Origin: Oppiella nova
Lineage: Eukaryota > Arthropoda > Arachnida > Sarcoptiformes > Oppiidae
NCBI GenBank assembly: GCA_905397405.1
Contig: CAJPVJ010000600.1
Location: 1 to 22,432 of the forward strand
Length of the DNA stretch: 22,432 bases
Direction: 5' to 3'
The notes under the pieces were generated by a model, which was given only the letters and a program-made list of their open reading frames with translations, was not told where the DNA came from and made no database searches. The first letter of the stretch is position 1, and each line of letters begins with the position of its first letter. Positions 11,401 to 22,432 of this stretch are shown here, one piece after another. The position numbers were made by a program, and so were the translations under genes.

Positions 11401-13558
11401 AAGATTTTCATAAAGGGCTCCAAATAAGTAATGGATTGGCATTTGCTCGAAGTCTAGACCGTCGGATGTCTTCAATGGAATCAATTGCTTCACTAATGGG
11501 TACTCAAGATGTTGAAGAGCATTGATTTTAGAGCGATATTCATGTAAATCACTCGCAATTGTTTCGGCCGTAAAACAAATGTTTAAAACAGAAGTTTTAG
11601 AAGTAGTTGTGTCTTCAGATGGAGGGAGTGGCGGATCAAATAGTGTCAACACATGTAATGTTAATAATCTTCTAATTCTGTGAAATGAGGACAAGTTGTC
11701 TTCGAGTGACTGCTTGTAAATCATTTCCAAAAGATTTAAATCCAAAATATCTTCAGACCATTGTTTGTTGAATGATAGGAACAAATCGAAAGCTTGAAGT
11801 AATTCAATGTTTGATTTATTCCTCAAAATCAACTCAATGAAGAAGTTTGGAGTCAACTCATGGATTGGTTCATCGGTTTTCAATATGACTAAAGCAGTGA
11901 CCGCTTCGACGACAACGTATCCAAACCAACGATTGTCTGAATCAGTGGTTAACCTGGACTCGAGTTTCATTACAGTATGAGATATTAATCGACAGATATT
12001 TGATTTATCGGTTATGGGAACAAAGTTTGGTAAACAAATAAAAGCGGACCAAATCATCTTCAAGTCATCAGTTTTAGTGATCACATCCAATAATATATGA
12101 CAAAAGTCTTCAGCAAACTTGAGCACATATTTGGACAAATTGTTGACATCACTTCCATATATAGGTCGCCGACGTTTAGTTAATATTAATTCAGTCAAAA
12201 ATTTGAGTGAAAGGTTGAACTCATTTGAGTGATACAAACCACTCTTCAGATGAGTTGAACATAATGTCAAAATTGATGGCAAAATGATTCTCTCAAATAC
12301 CATACAATTGGCAACACTTTTGGAGAATTCAAATATTTGTTCATTTGTCAGACAATTTGATGAAAAGATTGTCGTATTAATGAGTTCAATGTCTTCTGCA
12401 GACAATGCATTAAAACAATTAAATAACAGATATTTCAAAGAATTCAAAATATTATTTTTCATGCTATCGTCCAAACCATTATTATTTAAATACTCTACTA
12501 AATAGTGAACTAATTTCGATGCATTTCCAACTAAATGACAATTTTTGAAGGCTATGATTGCGTTCAACAGTGATATCACTTTCTTGAGAGCAATTACATT
12601 AGATTTACAATCAATGAGAAGTGTCGTCCAAATTATATTCAAATTCTCTTTTGATGTAAACTCAACCAATTGTTTGAACATAAAAGCTATCATTTGCTCT
12701 AAATTATGGTCTTCTCTAACAAAATATCTGTCAAACAATAAAGGGATCAAAGTTTGGGCACAACTATGGAAGTCGTGATTCACTCCTTTGAGTGAATGGT
12801 AGAGCAGTTGTGCGACGCCTTCCACTAACTTGCGGTCATTTATGACACTTTCAAACAACACATCGATTATCACTGATTTGTTGCCACACTTTCTGATCAT
12901 AAATGAAACCGATTCTGACGTGAATTCTCGGATGTAATCCTTTTTGCTCTTCAATAGAGTTGTCAGTAGTTTGTAATTAATGTCAAACTCTTTGATTATG
13001 TATTTCCAGAGATATTTGAAAAGAAATGTGAGACAAACGAAGATCTGTTCAATCAATTCGGGATCATTTGTGTCCAGCAATTCAGTCAAACACGAGAATA
13101 TTCTTCCGAAGTATTGGTAGAAATCTGTGCTCAGATCGCGAGCCAAAGACACCACCAGTTCTAACACTACATTTTGAGCCAAATTGTCTTTGATGTTGAG
13201 GTTGTGGACCAGAATGTCCACCAACTGGTCCTTTCGGTTCACTATCTGCGGCAAAGTCTGCACCGAAACCACATTTCCCACCGATTTTCTTAAATCAGTG
13301 AAATGTTGGCTGCAGTTGAGGTCAAACCACTTCTCGTACGTAATGGCGAAGTAAGTGATGGACTCATCGGTGGACACGTTGTCCACCCGTTTGTGAAGAT
13401 TATGTAAAACCGAAACATTTATTTGAGACAAACGCTCGCCGAAGGACTGAAACTATAACCCAATTCACAGTCAATACAAACGTCGAGTAATTGATAATCA
13501 AATGAATGCTTACTTTGAAAGTGTTGTCCGATTTGTGAGAAATAGGTTTTGTCTTCAT
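5493..13558 (-). CDS. UTP20: UTP20, small-subunit processome HEAT-repeat protein; exons 13558-13514, 13452-5680, 5600-5493
   Basis: UTP20 (DRIM) is a nucleolar scaffold of the U3 small-subunit processome needed for 18S rRNA processing. The rebuilt protein has 2,641 residues (human about 2,785), mostly alpha-helical HEAT-like repeats. Exon 1 reads MKTKPISHKSDNTFK, nearly the human start MKTKPVSHKTENTYR. Exon 2 continues FQSFGERL, against human FLTFAERL. Conserved blocks include ARDLSTDFY and FKYLWKYI near the N terminus, IPILMRILYGKM at about residue 962 (DRIM region), and HIQIHRRTRAL at about 1546. Acidic low-complexity inserts occur near residues 836 and 1660. Exon 3 adds a 35-residue Lys/Arg-rich tail (SSKRKIEKH, SKKRKH), a likely nucleolar targeting signal like the human basic tail. 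Introns are 61 bp (GTAAGC to TATAG) and 79 bp (GTTTGA to ACAG). Read without splicing, the central frame would wrongly start at TTG (13431) and stop inside the second intron (5674). Confidence 0.95.
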
Positions 13559-13730
13559 TTTGATGGTTTGATCACTGATTTAAAGACTGAAAGAGACAAT
13601 CATTTGAATCACATTCACATGACATCTTTGAGGCAAACATGTGTTTCACTCGTTCACAGTCACAGCACGTGTGCCACCAATGCATCAAAACAACCATTCA
13701 ATGGGTTGACCGTCAATGACGTCCACTATA
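13559..13730 (-). promoter_or_regulatory. Probable UTP20 5' UTR and promoter region with an E-box
   Basis: The ATG at 13558 has A at -3 (TCAAAATGA), a good initiation context. Upstream on the minus strand lies a palindromic E-box CACGTG at 13666-13671, about 108 bp from the ATG, and a TGACGTC half of a CRE-like site at 13717-13723 (plus-strand orientation). CACGTG is the Myc/Max class site and ribosome-biogenesis genes are typical Myc targets, so the position is suggestive. No TATA box or start site can be fixed from sequence alone. Confidence 0.4.
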
Positions 13731-14044
13731 TTCCTGTTGTCATTGCTTTGGCTCCAAAAACACTGTAAAAGTGTTTTCACGGCAACACTTGATATGCAAG
13801 AATAGCAATGCAGTGATGTATGCCATAAACGATTAACTCCAGAATTTGAGAATTGAATGCAAAAGTGCCATGGTCAACTCATCACCACATCACTATACCA
13901 CACATTATGCTGTCAATTCAAATGACAAAATGTCAATATTTTAATTAAAATGTCAAATGCACTAAATTTTTAATTTATGCTCAATCATGAATGCACTCAT
14001 AAAACGTGGTCAAAATGTTAGGACATACAGTAAAATACCAGGAC

Positions 14045-14433
14045 GGTATTGAATTTGCATGAATCCATCATATATTTCATTTGAATTATTTACATACTAA
14101 ATAGCAGCAAGGTCACATCGAGTCAAGTCATTCAAAATTGTTTAATCGAAATTTTTACAAAGATTACAAAATGCAAAATAAATTCAAACAATGTTTGTTA
14201 CATACATTACAATGAAAATTAGTTTATATAATTAATAANGGTATTGAATTTGCATGAATCCATCATATATTTCATTTGAATTATTTACATACTAAATAGC
14301 AGCAAGGTCACATCGAGTCAAGTCATTCAAAATTGTTTAATCGAAATTTTTACAAAGATTACAAAATGCAAAATAAATTCAAACAATGTTTGTTACATAC
14401 ATTACAATGAAAATTAGTTTATATAATTAATAA
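14045..14433 (+). repeat. Exact 194-bp direct duplication split by one N (probable assembly artefact)
   Basis: Positions 14045-14238 and 14240-14433 are identical by eye over 194 bases, both beginning GGTATTGAATTTGCATGAAT and ending ATATAATTAATAA. A single ambiguous base at 14239 sits exactly between them. This is the signature of two contigs with overlapping ends placed side by side with a one-base gap instead of being merged. The true locus is probably 195 bp shorter. Confidence 0.9.
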
Positions 14434-14902
14434 TTTATAGTAGAAACTTAATTTTACTCAATCCAAACAGAATATTGTTTTAAACAATTTAAAATAAAAT
14501 TAATAATATTTTTGTTTACAATGAATGTATTTAAAACTCAATATTTTTAATTTCTTAAAATTAATTTCTATTTTCGTGATGACAATTTTGAGGCACTTTT
14601 TACAAAATATTTATTTTTTGAATAACTTTTAACTTTTTAATTAAGTTAGTAATAATGAAATTCTAACAAATAGTATATTTAATAGTAATACCTGTGATAC
14701 ACTATATTTAAACTTTTGTTTTGTGTTATGTAAATAAAATAATTTGTTTGATAAAAAAGGGGTTTGTCTAATTTACTTATGTAAAAATAACTTTCATTGT
14801 GTTGTTTAGTCATATAATATTTGTAGAAAACATAAAGTAAAATTGTTTGGGATTACAGACCATATACTATAATTGACCAAATACTATCAATAAGTATTTA
14901 TA

Positions 14903-14942
14903 TGATAACTTATCATTGATAACTTATCTTGATAACTGATAA
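14903..14942. promoter_or_regulatory. Cluster of six GATA-factor consensus motifs
   Basis: Six WGATAR matches (TGATAA or AGATAA, both orientations) fall within 40 bases at 14903-14908, 14910-14915, 14917-14922, 14924-14929, 14930-14935 and 14937-14942. They form an imperfect tandem array of TGATAACTTATC-like units, partly palindromic. The cluster is about 1.35 kb upstream of the UTP20 start and 1.1 kb past the SK stop. It could be an enhancer or a decayed minisatellite. Function is not shown. Confidence 0.4.
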
Positions 14943-15935
14943 GTTTGGTCTAATGTTCTAATGTTCACAATTTCAGTCAAGAAATTCAAAGCATTACATG
15001 ACTTTTCTTATGATTAGTCCAACAGTATTTATCAACTCTATGATGTGAAGAGAGGGTTAGGGTCATTTTTTACAGTCAAATTATACAGTACTTAAGTATC
15101 TAAATTTACAATAACATTGTGTAATAACTCAAACTAAAATTTAATAAAATTTGACAAGGTGTGTTATTTTGTTAGTAAAACTAAATCGAAATCTTAAGAG
15201 TTATTTTGTGACATAATTTGATACTTTGTAACAAATTTAAATCTGTAAGTGTTAATAATTAATTGTATTTAACAATATTTTATTAATTAATACTTTATTT
15301 TAAGAAATTTAACTTTAATTTAATTTAACTTATTTTAGTTAATTATATGGTTACATAATTTGTAAATGTTTTGCACTTTATATGTAAAGTGTGTAAATTG
15401 AATAATAACAAATAATATGACATATTTTATAAAGTCTAATAAAATATTGATTCCTTATTGAATAGAATGTGTGCTTTAGATATATAAGCATTTGAGAGCA
15501 ATGCTTAACTTTGGAGAATTGATCGTTAAGTAGTAATGAGAAGAAAATGATGAAAACCATTGCGTAAAATATCTATATTAATATAAATACACACTTCTAT
15601 ACAATATATTCATAAAAGGAAAGTCTAAAAGAAAAATATTTATACAAATGTTCACTTTGAATGAGTGCTCTATTCTGAAGATTTGTTGTAAAAACTGAAT
15701 GAATTGCTTTAAATAATAGTCTTTAGAGTAAGATATTTGATGGCTTTAAGTATATCAAAGACATCTTACTATTAGAGAGTGTCTAATCCTATAGATTGTG
15801 AATACAGTACTATTGTTGTGAAAACTATAATTCAATTTCATCGCATATCTATACACTAAAGACATGTAATTGGAAGTGTTGTCTAAATGATAAATAATTA
15901 CCACATATTGTGTTTAACACAATCACAGCAATCTT

Positions 15936-15941
15936 TTTATT
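15936..15941 (-). terminator. Candidate polyadenylation signal of the SK channel gene
   Basis: The first minus-strand AATAAA downstream of the SK stop codon (16032-16034) is here, about 91 bp after it, giving a short 3' UTR. Other matches further downstream could serve longer 3' UTRs, which are common in neuronal channel genes. Confidence 0.4.
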
Positions 15942-16031
15942 ACTATATTTTAATTGACTTAATGTCACAAATATTGTCTAATTATATAATAATTAAGTAT
16001 TTGATAGATGACACGAGAAATAGGAGAAAAG

Positions 16032-21858
<5,827 letters not shown>

Positions 21859-22394
21859 CTAAAGGAAAATTGTTTTATAATTATATGTTAATATCTTATT
21901 CAATATTATAATTAAAATAAATTCATTAAATTTTTAAAAGCTTACGCAAGCGATAATTTTTACAAAATATAATTATAAAAAAAGATCTTAAGATTTAATA
22001 TGTTAATACTGGTTACGATATACAGTATTAGTTATACTGTATAATATAAATAAAAAATAAACAAGATAATTTGTAATTTATTCTTAATAGTCATTTAAGA
22101 ATATTCATTAAAAAACTAATAACTTATTAGGTAAAAGTTAAAGTTATAAATTGTTAATAAATTCTGCTTAATTTTATCTAAAATTATGAAGTTTGTATAT
22201 TTATTAAAATAAATATTTGAATTAATATTATATTGACATTAAGTTAATCTCATTTATAATTTATTAAAACTCTTAATAGTAAGTTTATATAATCGTGAAA
22301 TTTATTTTAAGAAATATATGGTTTAAGTGCAAAAATAATATTAACATTAAATTTGAGATGATATTGTTTAAGATACTATACTTTATTATAAATG

Positions 22395-22432
<38 letters not shown>
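21859..22432 (-). other. Upstream SK intron, cut by window edge
   Basis: The exon at 21858 begins at acceptor TTTCCTTTAG in phase 0, in the segment just before S2, so this is intron. The S1 exon (expected to end in a WGxY-like segment before ASVYS) is not present up to the edge. It is very AT-rich and ends in an AG microsatellite. Confidence 0.75.
22403..22432 (+). repeat. AG dinucleotide microsatellite, truncated by window edge
   Basis: Fifteen perfect AG units run to the last base. On the SK coding strand this is a CT tract within an intron. Its full length is unknown, and such tracts are common places for contigs to end. Confidence 0.95.

Larger units (their letters stand above)
13731..16031. 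other. AT-rich intergenic region between UTP20 and the SK channel gene
   Basis: This stretch separates the 5' end of UTP20 from the 3' end of the SK gene, both on the minus strand. It probably contains the SK 3' UTR at its right end and distal UTP20 upstream DNA at its left. It holds the N-split 194-bp duplication and a GATA motif cluster. Short open frames such as 15378-15560 are rich in Ile, Phe and Tyr, as expected from random AT-rich DNA. No RNA gene or transposon was recognised. Confidence 0.6.

Noticed and set aside
5689-12778. Several plus-strand open frames of 60 to 110 codons inside UTP20
   Set aside because: All are antisense to the conserved UTP20 coding sequence, with no independent motifs.
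13502-13768. Plus-strand 88-codon open frame across the UTP20 start region
   Set aside because: It lies antisense to UTP20 exon 1 and its promoter, with no recognisable motif; it is a shadow frame.
15378-15560. Minus-strand 60-codon open frame rich in Ile, Tyr and Phe
   Set aside because: Composition is what random AT-rich DNA gives; no motif, and it sits in the SK 3' flank.

Overview
The window is AT-rich, intron-bearing nuclear DNA from an animal, most likely an arthropod. Three protein-coding genes can be read by splicing exons by eye. The SK channel pore turret ([10 protein letters not shown]) and the cyclin D motif (PPSMLAAAS) look arthropod-like from memory. The very small introns (61 to 79 bp) next to longer ones would suit a mite or other small chelicerate, but that narrower placement is inference only. 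I see no prokaryotic, viral, CRISPR, tRNA or rRNA features.

Layout. (1) Positions 1 to about 4130, plus strand: the 3' part of a D-type cyclin gene. It has two firm exons (1770-1918 and 3618-3722) and a coding-like possible last exon (3996-4126); the N-terminal cyclin box lies upstream of the window. (2) Positions 5493-13558, minus strand: a complete gene for UTP20, the giant HEAT-repeat component of the small-subunit processome. It is rebuilt here as three exons: a 15-codon first exon, a 7,773-bp central exon, and a 36-codon last exon (including the stop) holding a basic tail. The predicted protein is 2,641 aa. (3) Positions 13559-16031: AT-rich intergenic DNA with an E-box near the UTP20 start, an exact 194-bp direct duplication split by a single N (very likely an assembly artefact), and a cluster of six GATA motifs in 40 bp. 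(4) Positions 16032-21858, minus strand: nine exons of a small-conductance calcium-activated potassium channel (SK/KCNN family), running from transmembrane segment S2 to the stop codon (463 aa). S1 and the N terminus lie beyond the right edge.

Cyclin D and UTP20 are convergent (tail to tail). UTP20 and SK are in tandem on the minus strand. The three genes do not form a pathway. Cyclin D and UTP20 both serve growth and proliferation, but nothing in the sequence shows they are co-regulated. I found no convincing undescribed system. The most useful results are the corrected gene models (both UTP20 ends, nine SK exons, cyclin D exons too short to show as long open frames), the assembly artefact, and an unexplained GC-richer island with a small open frame inside a cyclin D intron.
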